This document shows positions 46,856 through 56,416 of a DNA stretch of 64,000 nt, piece by piece. Source of the stretch: Yersinia aleksiciae (GTDB lineage Bacteria; Pseudomonadota; Gammaproteobacteria; Enterobacterales; Enterobacteriaceae); the NCBI RefSeq assembly GCF_001047675.1, contig NZ_CP011975.1:1218073-1282072 (forward strand), given 5' to 3'. Made by a program: the position numbers and the translations under genes. Numbering within the stretch: the first letter of the stretch is position 1; each line of letters begins with the position of its first letter. The notes beneath the pieces are model-generated. The model made no database searches, was not told where the DNA came from, and was given only the letters and a program-made list of their open reading frames with translations.

Positions 46856-47992
46856 TTAGAACAGTTGTGCAACCATCTGACCCATTTGGGTATTTTTAGA
46901 CAGTGCCTTAATACCGCTGTTCATCAGCAACATAGCGGTGTTCTGTGCAGTTGAAGCGGCAACGGCATCAGCATTCATAATTGAATCTTTAGCAGCCATG
47001 TTGCCATCACGCATATTGGTCAGGTTGTCACTAGAATAGCCCAGACGGTTAATACCCGCAGCCAGGGAAGCAGTTACAGAGCTGTAATCACCAATAGCAG
47101 TATTCAATTTAGTAATAGCTTCTTTTGCATTATCAGCAGTCGTTAAGTCTAATCCGACCAAGCCACCAGACTTATAACGGCCATCATTCTCTTTCAAGTT
47201 ATCTAGCTCCGCCTGTGCTTTAGCACTATCCCCCGCAAGGGTATTATAAGCATCAAGAGCCGTTGTCCAAGTAGTCACAGCAGCAGAACTAGGAGTACCA
47301 CTACCTGTTTTTATTTCTTGGTCAAATGCCACTTTCGCTAGATCGTATGCAGCTTGCCCGCCTGCCAATGCAGTATCTGCTGTTGCTTTAGCGTCTTCCA
47401 AATCAAATAACATCTTTTCGATAGTGCCAGCAGTAGCAGCAGTATTACCAACGGTGCCCGGAGATGATACAGTATCTCTTAAGCCAGTAATTTCAGTTGA
47501 GATATCAATTTTAATCACATCTTCAGCACTGGCACCGGTCTGGAAAACCAACTCGCCATCTAACTTACCACCGGTCGCAAACAACTTACCGTCACCAAAC
47601 GTAGATTTTTCCAGCGTGGACTGCAATTCTTCACCCAGAGACTTAAATTCTGCATTTAATGCAGCACGGTCTTGAGCACCATTGGTCGCGTTAGATGCTT
47701 GGGTTGCCAGCTCTTTCATACGATTCAGGATACCATCAGAACCCGCCAATGCACCGTTAGCGGCTTCCAACATGGCAGAGCTTTGTGCATTGTTACGCAG
47801 AGATACATTCTGACCCGTGATAGCGGCATTCAAGCCAGCAGCAATTTGTGAACCGGCAGCATCATCTTTTGCACTCAGAATACGCAGACCAGTGGATAAT
47901 TGGCTGGTTGCTTTGTTATACATGCTTTGTGATTTGTTCAATGCTTTAGCCGCGATGAAAGCCTGTGATTGGTCGTTAATACTTAATCCCAT
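46856..47992 (-). CDS. lafA: LafA, lateral flagellin
   Basis: 378 aa from ATG 47992, giving the usual flagellin start MGLSIND. The conserved N-terminal D0/D1 (residues 1 to about 140, with LSTGLRILSAKDDAAG) and C-terminal D1/D0 (about 295-378, ending KNTQMGQMVAQLF) flank a variable surface domain rich in Ala, Thr and Gly. Transcribed alone from a LafS-type promoter. Confidence 0.95.
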   Translation of the reverse strand: MGLSINDQSQAFIAAKALNKSQSMYNKATSQLSTGLRILSAKDDAAGSQIAAGLNAAITGQNVSLRNNAQSSAMLEAANGALAGSDGILNRMKELATQASNATNGAQDRAALNAEFKSLGEELQSTLEKSTFGDGKLFATGGKLDGELVFQTGASAEDVIKIDISTEITGLRDTVSSPGTVGNTAATAGTIEKMLFDLEDAKATADTALAGGQAAYDLAKVAFDQEIKTGSGTPSSAAVTTWTTALDAYNTLAGDSAKAQAELDNLKENDGRYKSGGLVGLDLTTADNAKEAITKLNTAIGDYSSVTASLAAGINRLGYSSDNLTNMRDGNMAAKDSIMNADAVAASTAQNTAMLLMNSGIKALSKNTQMGQMVAQLF

Positions 47993-48048
47993 GATCATTT
48001 TCTCATTTTAGCGAGAGCTACCTATTAGCTCCCTGCCGGTATCTGAGA

Positions 48049-48075
48049 AAAGCGTCACTGCAAGCTAGGAAATTA
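48049..48075 (-). promoter_or_regulatory. Sigma-28-type promoter of lafA
   Basis: Minus strand TAAT (48075-48072), 15-nt spacer, GACGCTTT (48056-48049). This fits the sigma-28 layout TAAA-N15-GCCGATAA and shares its -10 form with the lfgK and lfgM promoters. The leader would be about 50 nt and contains a small hairpin (GAGCTA/TAGCTC, 48006-48022). Confidence 0.7.
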
Positions 48076-48498
48076 AATAGTAAAATAAAAAAAATTGGTT
48101 AATAGAATTAACCTTACAAAGAATAATAAGTAGTTACATTTATTGCGCGTAACAGAACGACACATTTAAATAGCAAATTAAATGGATATTGTTTTTGACT
48201 ATTTATTCAGTATCAATGCTTAATTAATTAACTTGAAATGCGAGTCTTACATACACCTTTTAGTTTACCTTGCTCACTAACATCTAATTTTATATAATAC
48301 TCACTGCATTAATTTAACATTCTCAGATAGCAGGGCTATCGTCTCCTACAAAAAGATCTTCATTGAGATAAGCACTATCATGATAATAACCTATGTTACA
48401 CATTAGGTTTTTTGGGTTCTATTTATTATAACTTATTAAATACTTAAAACTTTATGGTAGTTTCCTGCTACCAGTGGAGTATTGCTGCGAATATTAAA
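48076..48498. other. Divergent intergenic region between lafA and lafZ
   Basis: About 420 bp of AT-rich sequence upstream of the lafA promoter, presumably including the lafZ promoter. No further element could be supported. Confidence 0.5.
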
Positions 48499-49554
48499 AT
48501 GAAAAAATGTCAATATAAAGTAAATAAGTGGTCGATTGACCTTTCCACCGGTTTTATCACTCATCAGGAAACCGGCGAACAAAAGCGCTTAGGGGAATAT
48601 CAACTTAAGTTGCTGACTGTACTACTGCAACATACTGGGCAGATCCTCTCACGAGACGAGTTAACCGATCTGGTATGGAAGCGCCGGGTCATTGGGAATA
48701 ACAGCTTACCCAATGCCATCCATACCTTACGGGTCGCTTTAGGTGACGATAAAAAACAGCAACGAATTATTCAAACTATACCTAAAATTGGTTATCTGTT
48801 AGATGCTACTTATTGTGAAGTCATTGAATTAGATGAAGAGCCATTCATACAGAACAATAACGTGATTCTTGATGATCAACTTATTGCTCATCAAGAATCC
48901 CCCGATAATAGCAACCATAGTTTACCTGCCGTTGACGCAGATAACACAGAAGAACAACCCGCAACAGCGGCTAATTCATCAGAAGAATTCGATACACTCG
49001 ATAAGCAGACTGTTGAAAGTGCCGTTGGCCATACCGCGAAAACAGCATATGGATTATCTGAAGAAAGACATTCTTCTACGATGCTCGCGTTGAGCAAACC
49101 ACAGAAACGTATAAAATCTAATCGGCTGAAAATCTTAATCAGTTCGCTCAGCATCGTTGCTTTGGGGGGAGGAATTGCGCTATACCTAGCGGTACAACAG
49201 AATACAGCCACGACTTATCATGCCACAGAGCTAGGTGCGGGGACTTATAGCAATATCCGAATGTACCAGATCGCCGATAATCGTTTTGACAAACAAAATG
49301 CCGATGATTTGTATGCACGAATAAAAAATACGCTTTATAAAACAGATAAAGATCTCAAAACAAAACAAGCGCACTTACAAATTTATTACCATATTTCTCT
49401 AAGACGACTTGATTATACCATTTCGGTAGAGACACGCTGCGATAAAAAACAACTCAATATGACGATTTACCATTGGCGGCAAGATGACAATTTGTTGAAT
49501 AACGTTATCTACAATGAGACTGAGAGAAAAATAAATGAAATACCAAGCTGCTAA
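48499..49554 (+). CDS. lafZ: LafZ, ToxR/CadC-like membrane regulator of the Flag-2 locus
   Basis: 351 aa from ATG 48499 (an upstream ATG at 48454 is in frame but adds nothing recognisable). Residues about 1-100 form an OmpR-type winged helix (LGEYQLKLLTVLLQHTGQIL, SRDELTDLVW, IIQTIPKIGYLL). An acidic linker of about 100 residues follows, one transmembrane helix at about 210-231 (KILISSLSIVALGGGIALYL), then a periplasmic domain of about 120 residues with two cysteines. Ends overlapping the next gene by 20 bp. A DNA-binding membrane sensor for lateral flagellar genes is the inferred role. Confidence 0.85.
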   Translation: MKKCQYKVNKWSIDLSTGFITHQETGEQKRLGEYQLKLLTVLLQHTGQILSRDELTDLVWKRRVIGNNSLPNAIHTLRVALGDDKKQQRIIQTIPKIGYLLDATYCEVIELDEEPFIQNNNVILDDQLIAHQESPDNSNHSLPAVDADNTEEQPATAANSSEEFDTLDKQTVESAVGHTAKTAYGLSEERHSSTMLALSKPQKRIKSNRLKILISSLSIVALGGGIALYLAVQQNTATTYHATELGAGTYSNIRMYQIADNRFDKQNADDLYARIKNTLYKTDKDLKTKQAHLQIYYHISLRRLDYTISVETRCDKKQLNMTIYHWRQDDNLLNNVIYNETERKINEIPSC

Positions 49555-50005
49555 AATATACTCTGCTCTATTAATATCCTGTGTATCATTTACCGTTTTG
49601 GCTATTGCACACTCTGATGACACGCGGGTAAATTCACGTAGTGAGCTACAAATGGGCTTCTACGATCTACTATCTCATAAAAAAGAAATCTACGATGTTC
49701 GCGTCACCGCAATGAATGACACTGTCATTAGCACTATTACTAATCCTAATGATAATCGGTTTATTTTTAAAGGTAAGTTTACGATTGAACCTGCGCAGAA
49801 CCAGCAAATAGTTTATAAATATACGCCTATATTTTATAACAATCCGACATCATGGAAAATGATTGATGGTTTTATGGATTATATGACGCATAATGATATT
49901 TATATGACGCCAATGATCGTCGATGGTCAGCCTTTACTCTATGGATTAAGTGGTATATTTCTGGATGATACCCGCCAGATAAAAGAAAGTGAAAAGGGGA
50001 ATTAG
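49535..50005 (+). CDS. Small membrane-anchored periplasmic protein, ToxS-like partner of LafZ
   Basis: 156 aa: short basic N-terminus, a hydrophobic helix (YSALLISCVSFTVLAIA) and a periplasmic domain of about 130 residues (SELQMGFYDLLSHKKEIYDVRV, TPIFYNNPTSWKMIDGF). The ATG lies inside the last codons of lafZ, a strong sign of co-translation. I do not recognise the family by sequence. The arrangement matches ToxR/ToxS and PsaE/PsaF, where the second protein protects or tunes the first. Confidence 0.75.
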   Translation: MKYQAAKIYSALLISCVSFTVLAIAHSDDTRVNSRSELQMGFYDLLSHKKEIYDVRVTAMNDTVISTITNPNDNRFIFKGKFTIEPAQNQQIVYKYTPIFYNNPTSWKMIDGFMDYMTHNDIYMTPMIVDGQPLLYGLSGIFLDDTRQIKESEKGN

Positions 50006-50040
50006 CCCCCTAATCATTTTAGTCATGAAAATTTAACTTT

Positions 50041-51057
50041 TTAGCTTATAAATAGATTTCTAACTGTAGAATGATGTAAAAATCCTTGGCCACGAACACC
50101 TTGCGACTCGATTATATAAAATGTACGCTCAGATAGTTGCTTTTGAGACAGTCGTTTAGCGATCGTTATTGCGGTATCGGGTTGAATGACACCGGCTATT
50201 CCTGCAACTCGTTCGCGCGCATTTTCCTTGAGCTTATTGAGTTGTCGTAGCTGCTCAGTAATCAAGGAAAGTGTCTGCTGAACCTCTTTAGCGTATTCTC
50301 TGACAACAAATGGCTGACCAACAATATCCCGTATTTTATCCTCCAGGACTCGTTCGGCCTGTAATTCGACACGTTGAAACTGACCTGCTGGATAATGTAA
50401 ACCTTCCCCTCGTACCGCTAAATGCTGATTTATCCGCGCCCATCGATGCTCATCAGTTTGAAATACCACTTGATTATTAGCATCTAGCTGTCCATGTATA
50501 CCTAAGCGTCCCAAAATTTTGTTTAGCTCGAGCAATTTTTGTTTAGACGTACTTTGCGCAGATAATTTAAAAGCTACAACACTATTAGCCTCATCCGTCA
50601 ATGAAAATAGTAACGTTTCACGCGCCGATGTTTGTAGTACTTTATTTATACCGTTAATCGTAAAATTGACTTTGGGCTGACTTTCTAACGAAATCTTTAG
50701 TTGTCGATCCACGGTACCGCCAGAGGCGACTTCTCTTTGTTCCAGCCACGATAATAACTGTTGGGACTGTTGCTTAACGGCTTTATGGCCTTGACTTACG
50801 GTTTGTTGAAGTGCGGACAACTGTGATTCTATTTCCAATAGATAGTGATCAGCTTGCTGTAGGGAGGTCAATTGTTCATTAAGCTGTACGTTATAGCGCA
50901 ATGGCTCAACAGAAAGATAACCGGACTCAGGAAAGGCTGTTTTTACTGTTGGCCTTCTTAGCGGTTTTGTTTCGCGAGTTTTATCAACACCGACACGTTG
51001 AGGCGTGGCTACCCCGGCAGAAATGCCGGGATTAATACCTGAGGTTCTTACCTGCAT
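50041..51057 (-). CDS. lafW: LafW, Flag-2 hook-associated-type protein of uncertain role
   Basis: 338 aa. Basic, Gln-rich N-terminus, helical segments at about 55-110 and 230-300, and beta-rich middle (KVNFTINGINKVLQTSA). It begins 11 bp after the lfgL stop, so it belongs to the lfgKL-lafW unit. The name is assigned by position, since this slot is occupied by lafW in other Flag-2 loci. I see no enzyme motif. Confidence 0.65.
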   Translation of the reverse strand: MQVRTSGINPGISAGVATPQRVGVDKTRETKPLRRPTVKTAFPESGYLSVEPLRYNVQLNEQLTSLQQADHYLLEIESQLSALQQTVSQGHKAVKQQSQQLLSWLEQREVASGGTVDRQLKISLESQPKVNFTINGINKVLQTSARETLLFSLTDEANSVVAFKLSAQSTSKQKLLELNKILGRLGIHGQLDANNQVVFQTDEHRWARINQHLAVRGEGLHYPAGQFQRVELQAERVLEDKIRDIVGQPFVVREYAKEVQQTLSLITEQLRQLNKLKENARERVAGIAGVIQPDTAITIAKRLSQKQLSERTFYIIESQGVRGQGFLHHSTVRNLFIS

Positions 51058-51068
51058 AAATTTCTAAC

Positions 51069-51986
51069 TCAAAGATAATTAAAAAGAGATAATTGACTTA
51101 TTTTTGAATAAATATTGTGCGATATTTTTGTTGATAACATATTATCTTGCAATTCAGCATTAACTTTGAATATATCGACACCTGATAGATCTTTCTCTAA
51201 ATTGGCATTAACAATCTGAATGTCATCGTGAATATTTTTTAAGTGATCCAGTCGATTTTGTCTGGCACCCAACTCTGTTATCATGCCACCCACTTTCCCT
51301 GCTGCGACATCCGTCGCTGCAAGCATATCGCTGATATCTTGGCTATATGAAGAGGGCGAAATATTTGGATCGACCATCTTATCCACCAGTTTTTTCAAAT
51401 CACTTAATATCTCTAAATTATTATTTGATGTTGAAAATGCACTACTTAGGTGTGTATTTTCCGTCATTGTCACACCATCACTGACTATCGTCTCTCGACT
51501 ATCGCTATTGCCTTGATAGATATATATGTTCTGAACTTGATCGTACACAATAGGTTTGACATTGCTTTTTGTTCCCGAAAATAAGTAATTACCTTCAGAG
51601 TTTTGTGAATTAAGATCGGTAATCACCCCTTCAATCAGCATATCCACTTCGCGACCCAAGATAGCAGACTGGGTTGCTGAGTGATTGCTGTTCTTCGCTG
51701 TTAACAGCTTATTGTGAATGGATAATAATTGGTTATCCAATGAAGTTAAGTTTGCTTCCTGAGCAGTCAGATTACCTGACAAGCGGGAAATATTTGTTTG
51801 ATATTGTTCAACAGATTTTTTTGATTTTTCCAAATGAGCTAACTGCATACTGGCAACAGGATCGTCAGATATCTGGTTAATGCGCTTACCTGTTTTCAAT
51901 TGCTGGTCTAATTTGGCATAGTCAAAGGTACGCTGAGAAATACTTTCCATCATTATTTTGGATAAATTAGTACTGCTGATTCTCAT
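51069..51986 (-). CDS. lfgL: LfgL, hook-filament junction protein (FlgL type)
   Basis: 305 aa, flagellin-like: N-terminus MRISSTNLSKIMMESISQRT, KRINQISDDPVASMQLA and the tail expected of FlgL. Joins the hook to the filament together with LfgK. 13 bp after lfgK on the same strand. Confidence 0.92.
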   Translation of the reverse strand: MRISSTNLSKIMMESISQRTFDYAKLDQQLKTGKRINQISDDPVASMQLAHLEKSKKSVEQYQTNISRLSGNLTAQEANLTSLDNQLLSIHNKLLTAKNSNHSATQSAILGREVDMLIEGVITDLNSQNSEGNYLFSGTKSNVKPIVYDQVQNIYIYQGNSDSRETIVSDGVTMTENTHLSSAFSTSNNNLEILSDLKKLVDKMVDPNISPSSYSQDISDMLAATDVAAGKVGGMITELGARQNRLDHLKNIHDDIQIVNANLEKDLSGVDIFKVNAELQDNMLSTKISHNIYSKISQLSLFNYL

Positions 51987-51999
51987 TTAATGTCCTTAA

Positions 52000-53367
52000 T
52001 TATCGAAATAGTGACAGAAGCTCAGAAAAGATCCGATCTCCAGTTGAGATTACTTTCATATTAGCTTGGTAAACTTTGCTATATTCCATAACATTTGCAG
52101 CTTCTTCATCGTTTTCAATACCACTGAGGCTGTCACGATTAAATGTTGCGATGTCTAGCATGTTTTTTGTTTGCGTTATCGATTGTTGATTTTTACTACT
52201 GGCAAATGCAACATTACCGACTAGGCTGGCACCAGCATCGCTTAAACTTGTTGATCCAATTCCTGGCAACGTTATTCCATCGCCTTTAATAGCAATAAGA
52301 CTATGTAAATTACTGGCATCACCGACTGCATTTACGTTACTTGAAAAACCCAATTCATTCGCTTTTATATCAGTCACTAACAACATACCCGTAGGGTTCG
52401 TCCTATCAAAATTAAATAATTGCTTACCTGCAGCACCACTTAAATCATAACCCGCTGTTAATTGATTATTAATTTTATCGGCTAATTGTTCTGCCATTCC
52501 CTCGACTATTGCTTGAGTCTCAGCTAATACACCAGATTCATAATCATTAATTGCACCAAGCCCTGCACCACAGGACATATCTATCGCATAGCTCGTTCCC
52601 GAAAACTTCAAATCTATGTTTGGATTAGGGGAAGTTGAATTTAACTCAAGCACAGAGACTGACTGACCACTGATCAATGGGAGCCCTCCCTTCATTGTGA
52701 TAGCATAACTACCATCTGTTGCCTCTGTAACATTAATATCCAACAACTTACTCAGCTTCTTGACTTGCTCATCTCTGTTATCCTGCAATGCACTCACATT
52801 ACTATTGTTTGCACTCATTAAGACGATCTTTTGATTATATTGTGCAATATTTTCAATCAGATCGTTAATTTGAGTTACCATCCCTTCTCGCTGGAGAGCT
52901 ATTGTATTTTTTTGCTCTTTGGCTGATGCGGCAAAATTATTAAAGCTCAATGCCAGTGACTGGGCTTCATGAATCACATTTTCTCGATAGGCCGGTGATG
53001 CAGGATTAGATGTTGCCAAAGTCAAGCCATTAAAAAATGCCTGTAATCCTGTTGCTATCCCAGTATTTTCATCACCGATGGCATATTCAAGTTTTGATAA
53101 GTAGTTTTGTTTACTACTAAAGTAATTATGATTACTGGTCTCTTTCCATTCTTCACGGATAAGGTGCTGTTCGGTAATTCGCTTAAATTCATCGACTCTG
53201 ACGCCATTACCTGCACTGAGTCCGGTACCTTGTGTACCTAATGCACTTTGCTCTACTCGCTGACGTGAATAACCAGGTGTTTTTGCATTAGCAATATTCA
53301 TTGCTGTGGCATTGAGGTGAGCCTGTGCCGCCTGCATTCCACTGAATGCGGTATTAATAAAATTCAT
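52000..53367 (-). CDS. lfgK: LfgK, hook-filament junction protein (FlgK type)
   Basis: 455 aa from ATG 53367 (MNFINTAFSGMQAAQAHL), with GGGAAG just upstream; the frame is open a little further. FlgK signatures: NIANAKTPGYSRQRVE and the C-terminal VYQANMKVISTGDRIFSELL. It is preceded by a sigma-28-like promoter, so it starts a late transcription unit lfgK-lfgL-lafW distinct from the rod/hook genes. Confidence 0.93.
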   Translation of the reverse strand: MNFINTAFSGMQAAQAHLNATAMNIANAKTPGYSRQRVEQSALGTQGTGLSAGNGVRVDEFKRITEQHLIREEWKETSNHNYFSSKQNYLSKLEYAIGDENTGIATGLQAFFNGLTLATSNPASPAYRENVIHEAQSLALSFNNFAASAKEQKNTIALQREGMVTQINDLIENIAQYNQKIVLMSANNSNVSALQDNRDEQVKKLSKLLDINVTEATDGSYAITMKGGLPLISGQSVSVLELNSTSPNPNIDLKFSGTSYAIDMSCGAGLGAINDYESGVLAETQAIVEGMAEQLADKINNQLTAGYDLSGAAGKQLFNFDRTNPTGMLLVTDIKANELGFSSNVNAVGDASNLHSLIAIKGDGITLPGIGSTSLSDAGASLVGNVAFASSKNQQSITQTKNMLDIATFNRDSLSGIENDEEAANVMEYSKVYQANMKVISTGDRIFSELLSLFR

Positions 53368-53415
53368 ACTCTTCCCTGCCGTCATGATTAAGTGATAATT
53401 GCGCTTTAAGACCAA

Positions 53416-53442
53416 TAAGCGGCTATTTTGTCCACAGACTTA
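53416..53442 (-). promoter_or_regulatory. Sigma-28-type promoter of lfgK
   Basis: Minus strand TAAG (53442-53439), 15-nt spacer, GCCGCTTA (53423-53416), against TAAA-N15-GCCGATAA. The same stretch forms a hairpin (GGCTATTT at 53421-53428 with AAATAGCC at 53442-53449), so it may also separate the lfgB-J and lfgK-L messages. Confidence 0.7.
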
Positions 53443-53462
53443 AATAGCCACCCAGAGGTGGG

Positions 53463-53756
53463 TTACTTATTTCCCAACTGTTGGATCAGCAAGTGAGCAA
53501 TGCCGCTACTACGTTGAGAGGCCAACGTAGTCGCAAGTTTGTCATCGTAGAAGTCCCGCATCATGCGCTGTTGCTTGCTGTTAAAAGGGTCATCATCTGC
53601 AGCCAGCGCTTCGGCAGATTTGCGCATTTGCTGTAACAGCGAGCGCATAAATAACGCCTCAAACTGTACCGCCGCCTGCTCCAGATCTTGTGGCCGCAAA
53701 TCCCCGGAAAAACTCCCCGGCATCACTGGGGCTGACTTATTAATTGCTTCAATCAT
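53463..53756 (-). CDS. lfgJ: LfgJ, rod-capping protein (short FlgJ)
   Basis: 97 aa, equivalent only to the N-terminal rod-scaffold part of FlgJ (LEQAAVQFEALFMRSLLQQM, MMRDFYDDKLATTLA). The muramidase domain of the primary flagellar FlgJ is absent, which is usual for short forms; another enzyme must open the peptidoglycan. 10 bp after lfgI. Confidence 0.9.
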   Translation of the reverse strand: MIEAINKSAPVMPGSFSGDLRPQDLEQAAVQFEALFMRSLLQQMRKSAEALAADDDPFNSKQQRMMRDFYDDKLATTLASQRSSGIAHLLIQQLGNK

Positions 53757-53765
53757 GTATCATCC

Positions 53766-54863
53766 TTAAATTACGACCAGTTCAGCATCCAGCGCACCCG
53801 CTTCATGCAAGGCTTGCAGTATCGCCATGATGTCATCGGGCGAAGCCCCCAAGCTGTTGATGGTATTAACGATGCTGCGTAAGCGCGTCCCCGCAGGTAC
53901 CACCACCATTTGATTGCGCCCTTTGCTAACTTCAATATCACTTTCTGGCGTTGCCACGGTTTCACCCGCCCCGAATGGATTGGGTTGGCTGACATTCGTC
54001 TTTTCACGGATACTGACCGTCAAGTTACCGTGTGAAACCGCCGCTGCGCGCACCATCACGCCTTCGCCAATCACCACTGTGCCGGTGCGGGCATTAAACA
54101 CCACCCGTGGCGATTGCTTGCCCGCATTGATTTGCACGTCTTCCAGCAGTGACATAAAGGCCACTCGCGCACCGGCATCCAAGGGAGCATTAACCATGAC
54201 GTTAGTCGAACTTTGTGCCACCGCCGTATTGCTGCCGAAGGCCCGATTTAGCGCTAACGCCACATTATTAGCTGACTTAAAACTTGGGCGTTTCAGGTTA
54301 AGGACCACCTGACTGTTACTTTGAAAATCGCTGGGGATCTCGCGCTCAATGCTACCGCCATTGGGAATGCGACCCACTGTTGGCGTGTTGACCGTCACAC
54401 TCGATCCGCTGTCGCCTTCAGCTTTAATGCCACCGACAATCACATTGCCTTGCGCCAAGGCGTAGATTTCACCATCGGCACCACGTAGCTGGGTCAATAG
54501 CAGTGTGCCGCCGCGTAGGCTTTTGGCATCACCAATGGAGGACACTGTGATATCAATGGATTGTCCGCGAGCATAACCGGGGGGCAAGGTTGCGCTGATC
54601 GCTACCGCCGCCACATTTTTCACTTTAGGATCCATTTTCTCCGGCAGTTGCACCCCAAACTGGCGCAACATGTTCGCCATTGACTGGCCGGTGAATTTCA
54701 CCTGGTTTTTATCCCCAGAACCATCAAGGCCCACCACCAGGCTGTAGCCCACCAATTGGTTGCCTCGTACCCCTTGAATGTCCACCAGCGTTCCCAGTGG
54801 TTGAGCCATGGCCGCTGGCAGGGCGAACCATAAACCCAGTAGCACAAAATAACGTCGTAACAT
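53766..54863 (-). CDS. lfgI: LfgI, flagellar P-ring protein
   Basis: 365 aa, normal for FlgI. The signal peptide ends PAAMA-Q, followed by [20 protein letters not shown] and ending [20 protein letters not shown]. Assembles in the peptidoglycan layer around the rod. Confidence 0.96.
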   Translation of the reverse strand: MLRRYFVLLGLWFALPAAMAQPLGTLVDIQGVRGNQLVGYSLVVGLDGSGDKNQVKFTGQSMANMLRQFGVQLPEKMDPKVKNVAAVAISATLPPGYARGQSIDITVSSIGDAKSLRGGTLLLTQLRGADGEIYALAQGNVIVGGIKAEGDSGSSVTVNTPTVGRIPNGGSIEREIPSDFQSNSQVVLNLKRPSFKSANNVALALNRAFGSNTAVAQSSTNVMVNAPLDAGARVAFMSLLEDVQINAGKQSPRVVFNARTGTVVIGEGVMVRAAAVSHGNLTVSIREKTNVSQPNPFGAGETVATPESDIEVSKGRNQMVVVPAGTRLRSIVNTINSLGASPDDIMAILQALHEAGALDAELVVI

Positions 54864-54875
54864 GTTGGCTCCTGC

Positions 54876-55541
54876 TTAAATAGGGAATAGCGGGTGATTA
54901 AAGAAGCGTGTTAGCCAGCCGGCTGAGTTAGCATCACTGAGCGCACCACGACCCGCATAGGAGATGCGGGCATTAGCGATTCGCTGAGAAGATACCGAGT
55001 TATCCCGCTCGACATCATCGGCCCTCACCAATCCGGTGACGCGCATGTACTCATCCCCCTGATTGAGGGTCAGCCATTTTTCGCCACGGATAACCAGTAC
55101 GCCATTGGGCAAGACCTGATGTACTGCAACCGTGATCGAGCCACGTAACATATTCTGCTGGGCCGAGGTGGCGCTGCCATCAAAATCACGCTTACCGGAG
55201 ATGGAGCCACCGAACTTATTCAGCTTTTTCCCCAGCACTTCAGGGACACCCAAACTCATCTCGTTTTTTTTGCCAAAGTTAGTTTTAGCCTGCTTGCTCG
55301 ATTGGGTGGATTCATCCAGCTTAACGGTCAAAATATCACCGACCCGATAAGCACGCCGATCTTGGAGCAGCGACCAGTTGTACGCGGGCTGAAACAGCCC
55401 GCCCCCTTCTTTAACTGTGTTTGGCTGTACTACATTGACCGGAGGTGCAAAAGCCGCGTCGTCTTTATGCACCAACAGAGCGGGGGTTTCACACCCGGTC
55501 AATGTCAGTACCACAGGTATTAATCGTAAAAACCTTTTCAT
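54876..55541 (-). CDS. lfgH: LfgH, flagellar L-ring lipoprotein
   Basis: 221 aa. The lipobox LTGC (Cys17) marks an outer-membrane lipoprotein. The FlgH core includes AYRVGDILTVKLDE, VLPNGVLVIRGEKW and ISYAGRGALSDANSAGWL. Forms the outer-membrane bushing with the P-ring. Directly before lfgI in the operon. Confidence 0.96.
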   Translation of the reverse strand: MKRFLRLIPVVLTLTGCETPALLVHKDDAAFAPPVNVVQPNTVKEGGGLFQPAYNWSLLQDRRAYRVGDILTVKLDESTQSSKQAKTNFGKKNEMSLGVPEVLGKKLNKFGGSISGKRDFDGSATSAQQNMLRGSITVAVHQVLPNGVLVIRGEKWLTLNQGDEYMRVTGLVRADDVERDNSVSSQRIANARISYAGRGALSDANSAGWLTRFFNHPLFPI

Positions 55542-55575
55542 TCATCTTTCACTTTTCAACGGAGGATGCTGACAG

Positions 55576-56361
55576 TTACAGCGTTTGAGTCACAAACTTC
55601 AGCATGTCGTCGGCAGCAGAGACCATTTTGGCGTTCATCTCATAGGCGCGTTGCACGGTGATCATGTCGACCATCTCCTCAACCACTTGTACGTTTGATC
55701 CCTCCAGTGATCCATGTTCCAACTGACCAAAGGCCTCTTCGCCGGCGACACCTTCCACCGCACCACCACTGGCAACGGTTTCTTTGTAAAGGTTGCCACC
55801 CATGGCCTCCAAACCGGCCGGATTCACAAAATTGACGAGGGTAATTTGCCCCAATTCAACGGGTTCCGTCTCCCCACCTACGCGAGCACTCACAGTGCCA
55901 TCTTTGGCGATCGACAGATCCTTGGCGCCAGCAGGCATTTCAATTTGCGGGATCAACGGCATCCCCTGAGCATTCGTCAGGACGCCATCGGCATTAATGG
56001 ATAGATTACCGGCACGGGTATAAGCCAGGCCGCCATCGGTGGTTTCAATCTGGAAGAAGCCCTGGCCGGCGATCGCCACATCAAATTCACCTTTGGTGAC
56101 CTTGATATTGCCGACGGTAAACTGTTTTTGGGTGCCCACCACTTTGACGCCACTACCAAACTGAATGCCATTCGGCGTGGCATTATTTTGATCCAGCGGT
56201 GCGCCGGGGGTGCGTTGGTTTTGGTAGAACAGATCTTCAAACACCACGCGGTCACGTTTAAAACCGTCGGTATTGACGTTGGCCAGGTTGTTTGAGATGG
56301 CGTTCATTTTGGCATCTTGTGCCGCCAAACCGGTTTTACTGACCCATAAGGCTGGATTCAT
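55576..56361 (-). CDS. lfgG: LfgG, distal rod protein
   Basis: 261 aa, standard FlgG length. N-terminus MNPALWVSKTGLAAQDAKM, the NNLANVNTDGFKRDR motif and C-terminus QRAYEMNAKMVSAADDML are diagnostic of flagellar axial proteins. Confidence 0.96.
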   Translation of the reverse strand: MNPALWVSKTGLAAQDAKMNAISNNLANVNTDGFKRDRVVFEDLFYQNQRTPGAPLDQNNATPNGIQFGSGVKVVGTQKQFTVGNIKVTKGEFDVAIAGQGFFQIETTDGGLAYTRAGNLSINADGVLTNAQGMPLIPQIEMPAGAKDLSIAKDGTVSARVGGETEPVELGQITLVNFVNPAGLEAMGGNLYKETVASGGAVEGVAGEEAFGQLEHGSLEGSNVQVVEEMVDMITVQRAYEMNAKMVSAADDMLKFVTQTL

Positions 56362-56416
56362 TGTTGCTGCTCCTTAATTTCCATATCCATACAATAAGCA
56401 TGTGTGGTGACCGCCA

